Shown piece after piece: positions 36,846 through 49,603 of a DNA stretch of 64,000 nt. Under the pieces are notes generated by a model that saw only the letters and a list, made by a program, of their open reading frames with translations, did no database searches and was not told the origin of the DNA. Location of the stretch: positions 62,001 through 126,000 of the forward strand of contig JADFUC010000005.1 in NCBI GenBank assembly GCA_019722365.1. Direction: 5' to 3'. Every line of letters starts with the position of its first letter. Positions within the stretch are counted from its first letter, which is position 1. Position numbers and translations under genes: made by a program. This DNA comes from Lithospermum erythrorhizon. Lineage: Eukaryota; Streptophyta; Magnoliopsida; Boraginales; Boraginaceae.

Positions 36846-39121
36846 TGAAATAACCCCTTTCCGTATAAGCATTATTTTAATATTATTCTTGTTGTTCGAT
36901 CGAAGTCAGGACATAATTTGTGTCGGATAGTAATAATGTCAAGTGAGTGATAATATTATCGAGGTTGGGCGGTTCATGCTCGAAGTCATGGCCATAAACC
37001 GGTAAGAAATTAAAACCGCCAACCAAACCAGTACTCCAAACACAACTCTAGTCATCTTCACCAACTCCCACATCACTATTCATCATCATCCAAAAAATTC
37101 CCAAATCCCCTTTCTCCTAAGGAGTTCAAACCCCTATTCACCCAAACCTTGAAATTTTTTTATTTTTTGGTGGAATCTTTGTTGCAATTTACCCATAATC
37201 TTGTTCTTCATCTCTTGATTATCTAAGGTATGTTTTTAATCTTTCAAATCTTGGACATTTTTGAGCTATAGTTGACCATTTTTATAAGTTTGACTTTTGT
37301 TGACTTTATGCTTTGGTTTTCAGACTTTAAAATGGTGTAGACAGATTCCTCTGTGTTTCTGGACATGTGGAGCCAAGTGATAATAATCGATTTGTATTGA
37401 AATGTGTTGAATAAGTTAGTTGACTTTGTGTCGATTTTTTCCAAATCACTTTTAAGTTGTAAAAGTATGTTAACGGACTTTAATAGAGATGTTTGGAGTA
37501 TAAGTCAGACTTTGTCGTAGAGATTAGGTTGATATGTTGCAAAGTGAGTAGTATTTGGGTTTTTGGAATTAAGGTTATAATAAATGTATTAGCTCGGGGA
37601 AAGCTGATTTTCGGGGTCGTATATAAGTTGCTTAAAGCGCTGTGCGCGCGTCATGAAAGGATTGACGTGGGGCTATGTTGAAATTATGTCGCTTTAATTG
37701 TCATGTAAAATGTAATTAGTGATCTATTACCTAAATTTAACAATTTTACTAAATGGGCCGTAAGTTAGGAAATTGAATCGAGAATCGAGTTACGGGTAGT
37801 AAGTAGTAATTGTTTTGTTCGGTATTTTTGGTTGCGCGAGTACGGTAAGAGGCACGCGGAAACAGGCGGTGCGTACTTCATTGTTACCAAGGCGAAGATA
37901 TTTAGCCTGGGCTGGTGTAAATTAACTTACTTAATCATAATATGGCATGGTATAATTTTTTGTTCAATTGTATGTCAATATGACTTGTCGAAATGGCCTC
38001 AGGGTTTCGCGGAGTTGCGAGTGTTTCTGGGGTCAGTTGAGTTGAATTAGACGTTGCCACAGGTCGTTTTTTTAGTCATTTTTGGTTTTTGGGCTGCCAG
38101 GGTCAGGCTGGGTGCAGATGAGCTTGTATTATCCGGTATTTACCTTATACCGTATAAGGGGCGTATTTGCTTTGTACCTCAAGCAGATTCGGCGATAGCT
38201 TACGTCGACGGCATAAGTTCCTCCTTGCGTGTCGAGGTAAATTATATGCGCATTTGTTGTAGAACCGATTTATATCGAAGTTGATTGAGTCATTGATTTG
38301 ATCGAGTTGGCCGAGTCGAGCAGAGTCAGCTGAGTTGACCGAGTGGTTTAGTTCGATCGAGTAGTATCATAGCTTGTCGATGTAGCCATGACTCGTTGAA
38401 TTAGTTGTTTAGATGCGATGTCGAACTTGTCGGTTGATAGAGCAGAGTCGAGAAGTTGTTAAGTATTATTACGCTCTTTCTTAAAATGTACGAATGTTAT
38501 TGTTGATTGCTATCGATAGTGACGACTTATGAACATATGAATCGGATAAAGGAAATTAATAACTTCATAACACGATCTTAAGTTCAAACATATTATGTAC
38601 TACTTATCTATTTTACGCTGGATTAACTACTTTATTAAGACCGTATGCATCGGGGTTAATTTCACCTCTCGAGGTATATATTCACTAAGCTTCGCAGCCT
38701 TACACCCTTTTCGCCATGGGCGCATTTTCAATGCCACGCTGACAGCGCGCCAGATCACTGGGCTTCGCTTGAGCGACGGCATCGAGCTCAGTGAACGGCG
38801 CGCGGCGCTGATCCTCATAGTCTCGTTGTTTTTGATCGTAGTCGGCTTTATATATTGTTGTTATTTTGGAATTTCTCAAGCACAGATGTCGACATTTTGT
38901 ACAGGAGATTATTCTATATTGGTTGTTATTGTGTGGTTAGAAACATCAATGACGGGATTCTTTTTCTTAAAAATTGTTCTTGTCCATTGTATATTGTTCT
39001 TTGGGTTATTTCAGACGTGTCTTTAAATTTGGGTCATCCATCGACGGTGACTCCGGGTGTCCAGATTTGGATGATTCTAACCTCGTGGCGCACTGGGTGG
39101 ATCAGACAAAATAACGACACA
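36846..39121 (+). repeat. long solo LTR, copy E of the TGTAATAACCCG family
   Basis: Starts TGAAATAACCCCTTTCCG and ends CGACACA. It shares with D, in the same order, TTCACTAAGCTTCG/TTTCGGCTTACACCC, TTTTCGC...GGGCG, and the end block CTCGTGGCGCACTGGG. It is about 2.3 kb and lacks a clear minisatellite. The ORF 38595-39026 (143 codons) lies inside and has no domain. No primer-binding site or polyprotein follows; copy B starts 53 bp downstream on the other strand. Confidence 0.6.
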
Positions 39122-39140
39122 ATGTTAATATGAATTAAAA

Positions 39141-39173
<33 letters not shown>
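39141..39173. repeat. (TA)n microsatellite
   Basis: An uninterrupted AT run of about 33 bp. It provides the ATATA at the left border of LTR B and separates LTRs E and B. Confidence 0.95.
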
Positions 39174-39177
<4 letters not shown>

Positions 39178-41774
39178 ATCTATTCGCTTCCTGTGTCGGC
39201 GCCCGAGGCGGTAATCATTATAACTGAATACCGTAGCCACCAAACCGATGGACGGCTCCGCCTTTAAAACCACTAGTTTCATCCAAAATTTGATTTTTTC
39301 ATTAATATTCTCAAAATAATGACAAGTATTAAAATTCATACCATCGTGTGATATCTAACCAACCAACTCCATATATATATACAAATATACCTAATACGTA
39401 ATGCTATAAGTAAGTTACAAAAGAAAGTAAGTATTGTACTGCATCACAAAGTTTAATAACCCACGACAAGCCAAAATTTGGAAAAATAAAGTACAACAAT
39501 CAAAAAACAGTTGACAACACATCAAAATCGATCACAGATCCTTCGCCACCCCGAGACGCCACCTAGCCACTGAACAAACTCTCCAATGCCTCGGCTCAAC
39601 TAGCCGTCTGGCCAACCTCGCACAAATGAAAATGCCGGCCCATAGCGGTGCAAGCGAAGTCACGAAGCTAGTGAACACTTAACATGTAGAACTTACCATA
39701 CGGAACGCAGTAGAGACAATATTATAATAGTCACGAATAAATATGTATATAATATCCGTGAGATCACCTAATAAAGTCATACAATAAGATTCCAAAGCAG
39801 CGTCTCGTGCATAACAGTCGCATATATAATAAGGTCTCAATAAGGCACACAAACACCTTAATAAATTCATGTAGATCAACAACGACTATAATTCTAGTCA
39901 TCACCTTCTATCTCTCATATCTCCACACAAATATACCAACCTCTAATGCTGCAGGAGTACTCAACTGCCTACCCATGTGGAATGGATCAACCGGCTAATA
40001 AACACCGCTCTTATACCAAGAGTAAGGCCACCCTACGCCTATACTTTAGTATAGGGCCACACCGACAATGCACACAAGAAAGTGATCATAAATACTTCAT
40101 ACCGCTTCTTATACCATAGTATAAGTTAAACCGCATGCCTATACCGTAGTATGTGGCCACACCGACAACGCATTACAAAGAAAATTATCAAAAGAAGTCA
40201 TACCGCCTATAACGAGTATAAGGCCAATGGGCTACATATCCCGCAAGGGAAGTGAGAGTCACCTAACCCCTCTAATCATCCCAACATGTGGTCAAATCTC
40301 GACATCAAGTCACCTCACCATACATAACTCTAACCAACACCTCAATAACCAACTACTCTACTCCCAAACAATATCCAAGCACACAGCCTAAAACATCTCA
40401 CACCGTAAGTTAAACACAATCGCCGACAAGTCCATATAGAAATACATAAGTGCCGACAAGGCCACGTAAATCGTAAATATAAGTTGGGAGAGTTCAAGTT
40501 ACTTAATTAAGCAATCTTCAAAGCCGCAGAATATAATCACATAATCATATCATGGCTCACACAAATGAATCACACATAATCATACAACAATTACATGTAC
40601 ATCATTCTCACGTAATCATAACACAATGACATGTTTACACAATTTAAAGTAAGTACGTAAAGTAACACCCGTGAGATAAGTACTCACCGTTAGTTACTAC
40701 AAAACTCGCGAACACAAATACGTAATCGGCCTACCACGATCAACGCCAACAAAACACCCAGAAAAGTAATATCAAGACCTACTACAAAACTCATGCTCAG
40801 AAGACGCCTACTAACTCTTAGTGGAACTACTTCTAAACGGTCTAAAATGACTCGATAAAACAACGATAAAATAATCCCGTCGGACACAACCCAACGATCT
40901 CCCCGCTAATTTCACCCATTATTTTAACATTGCCAAATCAACTTATAAGTCATTTCTAATTAACCCTCAAGTCCATAATTAATAACCTATATTCAAAATA
41001 TCGATTATAACTCAACTTGAAAATAACACTTTTTCAACCTAATCCCTTTAATCAATTTAAATCAAGATTTTAACATCACAACTACACAATAAGTGTCCCA
41101 CTAAACTCCCTACACATTTAAAGTCTTATAGAACATCAACCCAAAAAGTCAACTGAAACCTAGAAAAAGTCAACTCGACCATAACATCCTCAAACGACCT
41201 TTAAGTCACGAATTCATCACTCATATACGCCATGTAACCAATAACAAACTAAGAATCATCATAAAATTGAATTATGTCAAAAGTCAACCGAAGTCAACCA
41301 AGAAAAAATCAACCAAAACTCCACCTTTACCTCAAAATCAGTGTGGGAAAGATGTCGGGGAAAGTTCTCTTTAACAAACAACTCAAGAATCTTTATATGC
41401 AACAAAGTCAGTTAAATCTAAGAAAAAATTTTGGGCTGCTCATCCAACGGGGTCTCCAGCATGCAAGAACTAGAGGAAGATATTTTGTATTTTTGGTTTG
41501 ATAAGTGATTAAGATGATAACTTAGCTCTTAAGTCAAGAAAAACCATTGTGAGTTTCAGGTCTCGAAATCACGCGAATCGAAGCTATCAACGACTTTTAA
41601 CGATCTAACTTAACTCGAATTGCCCCTAACACTATTACTACTAAATTATAAATGCTGCTCAAATAATTTAATGCAATAATATTATTATCGAAATTATTTA
41701 TACTATCTCCGATTCCCGCCACCGACCGAAAATTTTAAATTTTTTATTTTTTTAAAACTTAACGGGTTATTACA
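39174..41774 (-). repeat. long solo LTR, copy B of the TGTAATAACCCG family
   Basis: 2601 bp. On its strand it starts TGTAATAACCCGTTAAGTTT at 41774 and the other end is TGTAATC on the plus strand at 39174. ATATA on both sides (39169-39173 and 41775-41779) fits a 5-bp target duplication, weak because the left copy lies in (TA)n. It is collinear with A over most of its length (AAACCGATGG, CACCTAGCCACTGAACAAA, AAAATGCCGGCCCA, AAAAGTCAACTCGACCATAACATC). There is no coding region. Confidence 0.75.
40005..40215 (-). repeat. minisatellite inside LTR B
   Basis: Imperfect units with TATACCATAGTATAAG or TATACCGTAGTATG, followed by CACACCGACAATGCACACAAGAAAG. Each contains an inverted TTATAC/GTATAA pair. 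It is equivalent in position to the arrays in A, C and D. Confidence 0.75.
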
Positions 41775-41834
41775 ATATATATATATAACTTAGGGAATAA
41801 CGCTACTTCATGTAATATAATAAAAAAAAATTAA

Positions 41835-41874
<40 letters not shown>

Positions 41875-42440
41875 CAAATAAAAAGTGGGGAGAAATTTAA
41901 AGATTTTATTTGAAAAATGCAATAAAAATGAACATGAATAATGGAATATTCATAATAAAAAAAGTTAACATTAAATTTGAGACATTTACGCATTACCATT
42001 TATACGAACATTTTATAAATAAAAAAACAACTAATAAATTTCAAATAAAAAAATTCCTTTGAAATTAGAATTCTGATTTGCTACATCCAAAAGCAATGCA
42101 TGTTGATATAACAATATTAAATTTGCTACATAATAAAGAACAATGAAAAAATATTTAATTATTAAAGATTCAATATATAATATACCTCAAATTATACTGA
42201 ATTTGCTACATAAAAATAGACAAAGCTTAGTATATAACATTACAACAAATAATTATGAAATTGACATATTAAATTTTTAAAAAAAAACATAAGAGAAAAA
42301 GGAAAAAAAATAACTAGAGAAATTAAGCAAAAGTGAAAAAAAATGGTTGTTGTGTTATTCTTATAGGAGGAGATAAGGGATATCAAATTTCATGAATTTT
42401 GAATTTCCGCCTACGAAAACGGCCGCATACCACCATGCTT
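41775..42440. repeat. AT-rich spacer with a second (TA)n run
   Basis: A (TA)n tract of about 34 bp lies at 41837-41870. The rest is AT-rich. GAATTTGCTACAT-type words recur at about 42076, 42120 and 42199. No gene is seen. Confidence 0.7.
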
Positions 42441-42466
42441 AAAGAGTGAAAAATGGTCACAGAAAG

Positions 42467-42990
42467 TGGAATTCCAAACGCCACATGAATGTCATAAATA
42501 AAGATATTTATGAAAATGCCTTAACGTCACAGACATGTCACTACGTACTTAATTATTTATATTTTGGTATTTTTATATCTTTCTTTATATTTTATAAGGT
42601 GGAATTAAAAAACGGCCACATGAACGCTTTCGGCCAATTAACAAATTAAGAAATTAACTAAAAATACCATAACGTCACGTATGTCACTCTAGGTGAATTT
42701 ATTTATATTTTTGTATTTTTTACCTTTATATTTTATAAGGTGGAATTCAAAAACGTCACATGAATGTCACACAATAAATTAAGATATTTATGAAAATGCT
42801 TTAACGTCATATACATGTCACTATAGATGAATTTATTTATATTTTGGTATTTTGTATCTTTATATTTTATAAGATGGAATTCAAAAACGTCACATGAATG
42901 TCACACAATAAATTAAGATATTTACGAAAATACATATATTTATTATTTTATATCTTTATATTTTATAGTACCGTACAAACGGACAACGAA
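42467..42990. repeat. GTCAC tandem array, cluster I (about 135-bp units, four copies)
   Basis: Units begin near 42467, 42599, 42740 and 42873. Each reads GGAATTCAAAAACGTCACATG, then AATGTCACACAATAAATTAAG, ATATTTATGAAAATG, AACGTCAC, ATGTCACTATAGATGAATTTA and TTTATATTTTATAAGGTGG. The same unit makes clusters II (48025-48420) and III (49885-50290). No coding capacity. Confidence 0.85.
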
Positions 42991-43019
42991 TATAAAGATT
43001 AAGTTCACTCTTTCATGAT

Positions 43020-43215
43020 TTAAAACTTGAACGTTACAAAGTCACCATAGGTTATGTGTCGTAACGCTCGTAACGGCCACCCATCCGCTAAGAAAACATG
43101 ACGTGTTTCTGGCCACCATCCTCGAGCCTTCCCATTTTTCAATTTTTACTATGAAACTCGTCATCGATGCTACTAGTTTACACTTACCGGCTACAAAAAG
43201 TCGACACCTTCAACC
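43020..43215. repeat. left part of complex repeat unit U1, split by LTR C
   Basis: The sequence GACGTGTTTCTGGCCACCATC, ...GAGCCTTCCCATTTTTCAATTTTTAC..., GTCATCGATG and AAAAAGTCG..ACACCTTC matches 49168-49280 in the second unit. It stops at 43215, where LTR C begins, and the unit resumes at 46866. Confidence 0.75.
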
Positions 43216-46200
43216 TGTGAACGACCCGCCTCTGTGTGGCCCCCCTCGAGTACGGCCATCAACCCGAATAATCGTAGTCACCAACGACGGATAACGATAA
43301 AAATGACTTCATTTAGCATGATAAATAAAATAATACAACCTGTCCATCTAAAGCGAATCCAACCAACACTACAACAACTGAAAAGTAATAATATAAATAC
43401 AACATCAAACAACGGGTTTTACAACTCGAGACGACAATAATTATTAAGTACAACAAAAACCCAAAGAAGATAAAGTATGACCGCTGGTGTCTTCAAGCCA
43501 ATTATCGCCACCTCCGGCTGCACGCAGCTTACTGCCAATGCATCTCGGTCATCCCAAGAAACACCCAGGCATAAACGCCCATGTGGAAATAGTGGAGTCG
43601 CTGTAAGCCGAGCGAATACAAAAAATCACGTAAGCTAAATCCACCTTATCATACAAAAAAGAATACCCAAAGCCTTACCTATTTTAAAGACTATATACCT
43701 CAAGCAGCTTATATTTTTATACTACTCACCACAATATAAATCTTTCCTTAATGGCTTTTCAACTAACACCTATAAACTCCACACCACGTCAACAACTTAC
43801 CACAAGACGCCTTTAATCACAAAGAGATATCTCTATTTGTTATCTTTCAAGTATAGCTAATTCACATATAATAGACAACCCAACATACCACAAACTCAAT
43901 ATTTCACAACTCAAACTAATTATCTTTAGTCTAATTCGAAAAGTGCTACTTCCATTATAGTCATAATAATCTCCCATGACATCTCCTAATGTTTACTTCC
44001 TATGAGAACCCCAAATCGCTTTCATTATCTTAATACAACTAACGATATCTTAAATCAAGATAACTTAAATACGGAATTATTCTCACCAAATTCTTCATTT
44101 AATCTACGGAACTTATTCACCTCACCAGATCAACGCCGCTAAGCTGTGATCATAACTTATATACTAACACGTTTGAATCCAACTTTCCACTATATATAAA
44201 ATATCATCAACATCATCTATAGATTAGCATGAACGTCGGTTTATAATTTCTGTACCTAGTGTTCTCATTCAAAAGTTATCTCACCCATTAACCAACTCAA
44301 CTTTTAACCTTAAAGGATGTATAACGATTAATACCAACCTAGGATCCACAAGAAAATCTGATAATATTATCAATAATCAACCGAAACCTAATTCGACATA
44401 ATTTCATCATGGCAACATCTAGTATAATCAGCACAATATCCATAACCAATAAATGAGTCATAAAACGGATCATACAACACCATAGAAAATTTAAACAACA
44501 TGTCAAGATATAATACAAAGTCTCAATAAGGCACACCATCACCCAGAATAAAATCACAGAGACTCAACAACGACTATAACTCTAGTCATCAAACCATCTA
44601 TCTCTCATATCTCCAATAACTATGTCAACCCTAACGCGCATATGCTCAATCCGTCTACCTGCAGGAATGGACCAATCGCTAATAAACACCCCCAGTTTTA
44701 TACCGAAGTATATGCCAACCCGTACATATACCGTAGAAAGTATAAGGCCACACCGACAATGCACACAAAGAAAGTGATCATGTAGAAGTCATATACCCCG
44801 CTCTTATACCGAAGTATATGGGCTAAAACCGCACTTATACACTAAGTAAGGCCCAACCATTAACGCATTACGCTAGTGATCATAAAGATCATACCTCTCT
44901 TTACACACCGAAGTATAAGTTCAAACCGCATCTTTATACACTCAAGTATAAGGCCACACCGACAACGCACACAAAGAAAGTGATCATAAAGAAGTCATAC
45001 AAATTTTGGCAATTTGAGTATAAGGCCAATAGCGCTACATATCCCGCAAGGCAGTCACCAACCCCCCGATCATCCCAACTATGTAGTCATATCCTAATAT
45101 CAAGTCACCTCAAAGTCACGCATAACTCCAAACCAACACCTCCCAACAACCAACCACTTCTACTCCCAACTAATATCAAAGCACACAATTTAAAACATCT
45201 CGCAATCATAAATCAATCACAACCGCCGACAAAGTGCCACAAAGTCACTAAAGTGCCGACAACGCCAATAGAATACAAAAGTGCCGAAGGCCACGTAAAT
45301 ACAAAAGTGCCGCATAAGGCCACAACTCGTAAACGTAAGCAAGCAGTTCAAGGTATTACTTACCTCAAGCAAGCCAACGCCTGCAAATACAATCACATAA
45401 TCATATCATAGCTCACAATAATCACACACATAATCATACAACAATGACGTGTGGCCTCTATTTTCACATAATCATACCACAAATCTATTAATGCTTCACA
45501 CAATAAAGTAGTGACGTGAATGTAGAAGACCCGTGGCATAAGTACTCACCTCAAGTTAGAAATAAGGAACGCCCCAACTACTTACCTTTCCCACCTGCCT
45601 AATCAAAACACCCGAAAATAGAATACTACCACAACTAGCTTTTAACTCTTATCTTAATTCAATTCCCTGACCTTTCTAACCCATTTTAGTTGCTAAATCT
45701 CTTAACTACTTAAGTATGTATTGTTACTTATGTTTCAAAGACTATTAAAAAATGACGAATTTCAACTATCCCGAGTAAATCCCATGTAATTCCGGTCAAA
45801 CACCTTAAACTAAAATACTAACATTTTCAACCAATTTCAATCAACCCAATATATCAACTTTTCCAACTAATTGGGTTTTCATTTCTAACAACCTCTAATC
45901 CCAAAGCCCGTTTATTTCTCAAAATCTACTAAAAACTACTCATATATATTCATCCAACAACTTATAATCTACTTCACCTCAAAACAATCACAATAAAGGT
46001 CCAATAACATATTTATACTCTCAACAAATATTTTAGAAAAAGTCAATCCAAAATCAACCTGAAAGTCAACTCAACTATAACAACACTTTCTACCCCAAAT
46101 ATCGATTATTATCATCTCCTAAGCAATTATAATCTAAGCTCAGAGCAATAATTATATTCAATAATATCTCATAAAAACCGAAGTCAACCCAAAATTCCAA

Positions 46201-46865
46201 AAAGTCAACGGCCCTAAAAACGTCTGAAATTCCACATCAAACACGTAATTTCAACTCAAGAATAACTAATTTAGAACCCAAGAATCGATTGTAGCAATAA
46301 AATTCGAAATACAAAAAGTCAACAAAAAGTCAACTCGACCGAACTTCACACAAAAATACTTTCAACAAGATCGGACCTTTTTTTACCTGAATCAAGAGGA
46401 TGACGAGAGAAACCTCCAAGAAATTTGTGGTCCAAAGCTTGCGATGGAGGAGAAATCTAAGAAATAAATTTTAAGCGTGGGAATAATGCTGCATTTAGAA
46501 AGTTAAGAGGAAGTCTCCTGATCTCTTTTTCTTTTTGGGCTTCAAGGTTTATGGGTTAACGGTTGGCCCATTAGCTTTAATGAAACCCGATCGCTTAATT
46601 CAATCGATACTTCTCGTTTTAACTTATCTCGACAACCAACTTCCAAACATTAACATTTCTACACTCAAATTATATTACCACCCAACTAATATAATTACCA
46701 TCCGATTACAACTTTAAAATTCTAAATACCGAAATGTACTACCAACCGACCGATTCGTTGTATTTTCAACTATTCAACTTCGAAATTTTTGATTTCTCCT
46801 CGAAATACTCCACCGAGCAACTAGTATACTATTACAGTAATATTAGTACGGAACGGGTTATTACA
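43216..46865 (-). repeat. long solo LTR, copy C of the TGTAATAACCCG family
   Basis: 3650 bp, the longest copy. On the minus strand it begins TGTAATAACCCGTTCCG at 46865; on the plus strand the other end is TGTGAACGACCCGCC. It shares the minisatellite zone, the CCGACAA-TGCCAC blocks and the AAAAGTCAACTCGACCG tail with A and B, but the 43.2-44.3 kb part is more divergent, so it is probably another subfamily. The ORFs at 44339-44764 (-) and 44980-45411 (+) lie inside. The insertion splits repeat unit U1; the flanks CAACC and TCGAC do not give a clean duplication. Confidence 0.7.
44690..45010 (-). repeat. minisatellite inside LTR C
   Basis: Five or more imperfect units with TTATACCGAAGTATA and CACACCGACAATGCACACAAAG, then AAAGTGATCATAAAGAAGTC. 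The inverted TATAC/GTATA pairs are retained. Confidence 0.75.
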
Positions 46866-46902
46866 TCGACAAAGGCGTGAGATACCGAGCCTTTCGTCGG
46901 AT

Positions 46903-47051
46903 GGTTCTAGGATAACCTTGAAAAATCTCTTATACGGCACTCCAACTGGAATTCTTTCTCTTCGAGGCATAGTGAACAATATGCTAAGAAACAATTATAA
47001 ATTGATTAAGTGGCCACGTTTGCCTTAAACGTGGGCACGTTTGTCACATTA
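46903..47051. repeat. 149-bp conserved island, copy in U1
   Basis: Identical to 49323-49471 except for one base (A versus G in ACAATTATAAATTG). The sequence on either side is far more divergent. It contains CCACGTTT-GCCTT-AAACGTGG, an 8-bp inverted repeat. Confidence 0.95.
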
Positions 47052-47194
47052 TTAATTTTAAGATAGTCGCCGACCTTTTTTCGCTAACCGTGGGTACCGC
47101 TTCGACTTGGGCAAGACCACGCTTAAAGATGTGAGCGGGGGACTTTAAGACAACCTCCCAAGTTTATTAATCAAAAGAAGTGTTTTTTTTGCTA

Positions 47195-47208
47195 AACGTG
47201 GCCACGTT
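47195..47208. repeat. perfect 14-bp palindrome AACGTGGCCACGTT
   Basis: A perfect palindrome of two ACGTGG/CCACGT halves. The same 14 bases occur at 49604-49617 in the second unit, although the surrounding sequence has diverged. Confidence 0.95.
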
Positions 47209-47231
47209 AAACTCAAACGTTGTCACCGCTG

Positions 47232-47725
47232 AGTACTCCAGTCCTATTAATCTATTTTTAATAGATTTGATTTTAAACACCGGCTTCAGCCAGATCTTCT
47301 TCCCTACTCTTTACTTAATTTTTCTATTATTTATATGCTAGGAATCAAGTTAGGATTCCATTATATGCTCAATGTGATATTACCTCATGTAGATGCGTGC
47401 ATATAATGGTTTAAAATGCAAAGGTTAATTAAATTTGTATTTTCTATATCTCCATAATAGATTTGATCAATTGAACTTAATTGTTTAATTCCGCATTGAT
47501 TAAATTATATTGTTTATTTGATATGTATTTGCATTGTGGTTTATCATTGTTTAAGGAGGATTTTGAATATACTTTAGACTATTCCGTTTTACAATTTGCT
47601 AAAGTAGTATTTTCGATGAAATTTGTATTAACTTTCTTAAAAATCAAAAACGATTAACGACTTAAACCTTTATCGACCCTCCCGCCTCCCCCAAGTGTTG
47701 TCATATAGGCTAACAAATACGTTAG
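47232..47725. other. insertion of about 480 bp in U1 relative to U2
   Basis: U2 reads straight from AATCGTCACG to TTTGGTCCACTAAACTTA (about 49625-49655). U1 has the same flanks (GTTGTCAC and TTAGGTCCAC) separated by about 480 bp of AT-rich sequence with no reading frame. No clear inverted ends or target duplication were seen, so the type is unknown. Confidence 0.6.
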
Positions 47726-48024
47726 GTCCACTACACTTAAAATAATCCAATTAACCTCGATTTTTTTCCCTGTGTGGTAACGTTGCATCCAAATGTTACC
47801 CCGCCAGAATCGAGCAAGTCTGTTTACTAGGGTTAAAAATAGGGACTTTTCAACAAAATATCACAAATATTAACTTCCAAACCAAATTTCTTTCAATTCA
47901 ATCCTCAAATCTCATCCAAATCATCTCTTAAACATATTCACCACTAATTTCATTAAATTAGTGGCAATTAAACTTCAATTTGAATTAGTGGCACCAACAA
48001 GAAGTAAAAAAATAAAGTGAAATT

Positions 48025-48420
48025 CCAAAAACATCACAATTTAATGTCACACAAGAAATAAAGATATTTATGAAAAACAAGTTCTTTTAACGTCACGTAT
48101 AGTCACTACAAGATATGAATTCATTTATATTTTCATATTTTATCTTTATATTTTATAAGGTGGAATTCAAAAAACGCCACACGAATGTCACGTATCAAGT
48201 TAAGATATTTATGAAAATGCTTTAACATCACATTCATGTCACTATAGATGAATTTAGTTTATATTTTGGTATTTTATACATCTTATATTTTATAAGGTGA
48301 AATTAAAAATGTCAAATGAATGTCACACAATAAATTAAGATATTTAATTTAAAAATGGCTCATAACGTCACGCCCATGTCACTATAGATGAATTTATTTA
48401 TAAAAAAAATTCTAATGTCA
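48025..48420. repeat. GTCAC tandem array, cluster II (about 135-bp units, three copies)
   Basis: Units start near 48030, 48161 and 48296, with the same order of words as cluster I. More degraded than cluster I. Confidence 0.8.
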
Positions 48421-49322
48421 TATTCATGTCATAGACTACATTGTAAATATAATAATAAATACGAGTAAATTATTGAGAAACGTCATAGTAAGGACACCAA
48501 TAATTCAACTAATTTATTACTTAATTTAAATATTTATTCATGTCAAATATAACATCACATAAATGTCATTGACTAAGTGCCAAGAAACTATAAAAAAATT
48601 TATTATTTGATTATATCATCTTAGCTTTAAATATTGATATGAAATTTAAGACTAAATAATTAGAAGATTCCATATAATTTAATGTTGATATGAAATTTAA
48701 GACTAAATTATTATAAATAATTTTAATGTTGATATGAGAATATTAAGGTAATTTAAATGTCGATAAGGAAATTTATGATTAAATTATTGAAAACGTCATA
48801 AATGACAATCATAAATTCAATTAATTTTTTGAATAATTTAAATGTTTATTCAAGTAAAATATAACGTCACATAAATTCCATTTACTATGTTTTAGAAAAA
48901 TATAATTGAAAATTGAAAAATTAGTTAATATTGATATGAGGAATATTAAGGTAATATAAATGTCGATTATTAATTTATGATTAAATTATTATGAAACGTC
49001 ATAGTAATGACACCATAATTCAATTAACTTTTTTACTTAAACTAATTATTTATTCAAGGGAAATATAACGTTTCGTCACCATCCTCGAGCCTTCCATTTT
49101 CAAAAGTCTCCAGCGCTATGTCGCAAATATTTTGCAAATTTACGCCACCTATCCGCGGGGGCTAAAAACATGACGTGTCTGGCCACAATCGCCTAGCCTT
49201 CCATTTTCAATTTTTACAACACGGCTCTGTCATCGATAACTGCCTTGTACCATCGGCTCCAAAAAGTCGGGACACCTTCGAACAAAGGCGGGAGGTAGCC
49301 CGCCTTTCTGGGCTTCATTTAA

Positions 49323-49471
49323 GGTTCTAGGATAACCTTGAAAAATCTCTTATACGGCACTCCAACTGGAATTCTTTCTCTTCGAGGCATAGTGAACAAT
49401 ATGCTAAGAAACAATTGTAAATTGATTAAGTGGCCACGTTTGCCTTAAACGTGGGCACGTTTGTCACATTA
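49323..49471. repeat. 149-bp conserved island, copy in U2
   Basis: 148 of 149 bases match 46903-47051. See the entry for that copy. Confidence 0.95.
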
Positions 49472-49603
49472 CACTTTAAGATAGTCACGCTCTTGTTCTT
49501 CCAACTGCAATTTCACTAAGCGTACCACGTTTAAAAGACAGAAATGGGACGCAAGACAACGTCTTCTAATGCTATTACGCAAAAGAAGTATTTTTCGTAA
49601 GCA

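Larger units (their letters stand above)
46866..49060. repeat. complex repeat unit U1, right part
   Basis: Continues the unit broken at 43215. It contains a 149-bp island (46903-47051), an ACGTGG palindrome, an extra segment of about 480 bp (47232-47725), an A/T-rich block ending TTCAATTTGAATTAGTGGCACC, GTCAC cluster II (48025-48420), and degenerate repeats of the type TTATTGAGAAACGTCATAGTAA. No gene was found. Confidence 0.75.

Noticed and set aside
38595..39026. Open frame of 143 codons (+)
   Set aside because: It lies entirely within LTR E, has no recognisable domain and is not open in the other LTR copies at the same place.
44980..45411. Open frame of 143 codons (+)
   Set aside because: It lies inside LTR C, is antisense to the element, and is made of low-complexity Thr/Pro/Lys-rich sequence from repeat units.
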